NCBI GenBank assembly: GCA_036674765.1
Contig: JARVKI010000141.1
Span: forward strand, 1 to 64,000
Source of the DNA: Seiridium cupressi
Lineage: Eukaryota > Ascomycota > Sordariomycetes > Amphisphaeriales > Sporocadaceae
Length of the DNA: 64,000 nt
Direction: 5' to 3'
In this document: positions 63,578 through 64,000 of the stretch, in pieces
Numbering within the stretch: the first letter of the stretch is position 1
Layout: each line of letters begins with the position of its first letter
The notes under the pieces: model-generated
Databases searched by the model: none
Told to the model about the DNA's origin: nothing
Seen by the model: only the letters and a program-made list of their open reading frames with translations
Position numbers and translations under genes: made by a program

Positions 63578-64000
63578 CTATTCCGCGTCCGACTCGGAGT
63601 CTGCATATCTTGAAAGGAGAGGTGAATCCTCCCCGAACTCCATCTCCGGCTGTGCAGATCTCGCAACAAGATTCTTTTCCACAGGAGGGGGTCCATCAAT
63701 CGACCTGGTCGGAAGGCCGCTGACAGGGTTGCTACCGCTGACCATAGTACATACAGTAGCAGTGCACTGCGCAACGAACTGTCCAACTTTTGCATATGCA
63801 CCTGAGACCACCTGTGCGGCGTCGCCGAGCTTAGCAGCGGCCGCATTCCACGCGGCCACCCAGCCTGCAGACTGAGAAGCAGTTACTGCAGCTGCGGCAC
63901 CACTGCAGCAGAATGCACCGGTTCCAAGTGTGTATTGTCCAACTGTGTACCCCTGGGTGTTACAAATAAGGGCTCCTGCTGCACAGGCTACTGCGCCGAC
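63578..64000 (-). CDS. Partial gene, Ala/Gly/Cys-rich protein, 5' end outside the window
   Basis: An open frame on the minus strand runs from the right edge of the window to a stop at 63578 (at least 140 codons). Its first visible part is Gly/Ala/Cys-rich and hydrophobic ('GAVACAAGALICNTQGYTV', 'GTGAFCCSGAAAAVTAS'), followed by an Ala-rich helix-like 'AAWNAAAAKLGDAAQVV' and an acidic tail 'PEMEFGEDSPLLSRYADSES'. I recognise no family. The hydrophobic Ala/Gly-rich start suggests a membrane or secreted context, but the true N-terminus is not seen. No internal stop is present, so it looks intact, unlike its neighbours. Confidence 0.5.
   Translation of the reverse strand, partial: VGAVACAAGALICNTQGYTVGQYTLGTGAFCCSGAAAAVTASQSAGWVAAWNAAAAKLGDAAQVVSGAYAKVGQFVAQCTATVCTMVSGSNPVSGLPTRSIDGPPPVEKNLVARSAQPEMEFGEDSPLLSRYADSESDAE

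Overview
The window is the left end of a chromosome from a filamentous ascomycete (Pezizomycotina, probably a Sordariomycete-like lineage). It begins with CCCTAA repeats, which is TTAGGG on the other strand and in the correct orientation for a left telomere. The protein-coding genes have short introns (54-113 bp, mostly GTAAGT/GTGAGT donors and CAG acceptors) and the predicted proteins are typical of ascomycete fungi. An extremely AT-rich block behind the telomere holds diverged repeat copies that differ mainly by C-to-T and G-to-A changes, the signature of repeat-induced point mutation (RIP). The lineage is inferred from this pattern; no species can be named.

Layout. 1-109 is telomere. 110 to about 2800 is a RIP-degraded telomere-associated repeat block without genes. 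From about 3.6 kb normal gene-bearing DNA begins: a small one-helix protein, a GNAT acetyltransferase, an aldo/keto reductase, a HIT-family protein, RPB12 (shared RNA polymerase subunit) and GPN1 (RNA polymerase II assembly GTPase). 10.7-17.5 kb is gene-poor; it has a 63-aa putative secreted peptide and the remains of a GH79 beta-glucuronidase. 17.5-31 kb holds a BTB protein, an alpha/beta hydrolase, a six-exon membrane protein, SEC11 (signal peptidase), CWF19 (spliceosome) and BRF1 (TFIIIB). 31.6-34.3 kb is a decayed GH78-type alpha-L-rhamnosidase. 34.3-37.2 kb has a divergent esterase/aminoglycoside-phosphotransferase-fold pair and a small conserved protein. 37.2-40.6 kb is empty. 40.6-52.3 kb has a concentrative nucleoside transporter, a TauD-type dioxygenase, an E2 ubiquitin-conjugating enzyme, an ABHD12-like membrane hydrolase and a large TBC-domain Rab GAP. 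52.3-56.6 kb is gene-poor, followed by an acidic nuclear-type protein. From 57.4 kb to the end the DNA is mostly pseudogenes: an AA11-type lytic polysaccharide monooxygenase, a HET-domain gene, a possible reductase fragment, and one truncated open gene at the edge.

How it fits together. Most intact genes are single-copy housekeeping or general metabolic genes in tail-to-tail or head-to-head pairs; I see no biosynthetic cluster or operon-like system. The unusual points are the closeness of essential genes to the chromosome end, the graded RIP in the terminal repeats, three separately decayed secreted carbohydrate-active enzymes, an LPMO pseudogene whose first visible lesion falls in the codon of its catalytic N-terminal histidine, and a small secreted-peptide gene isolated in a gene-poor tract.
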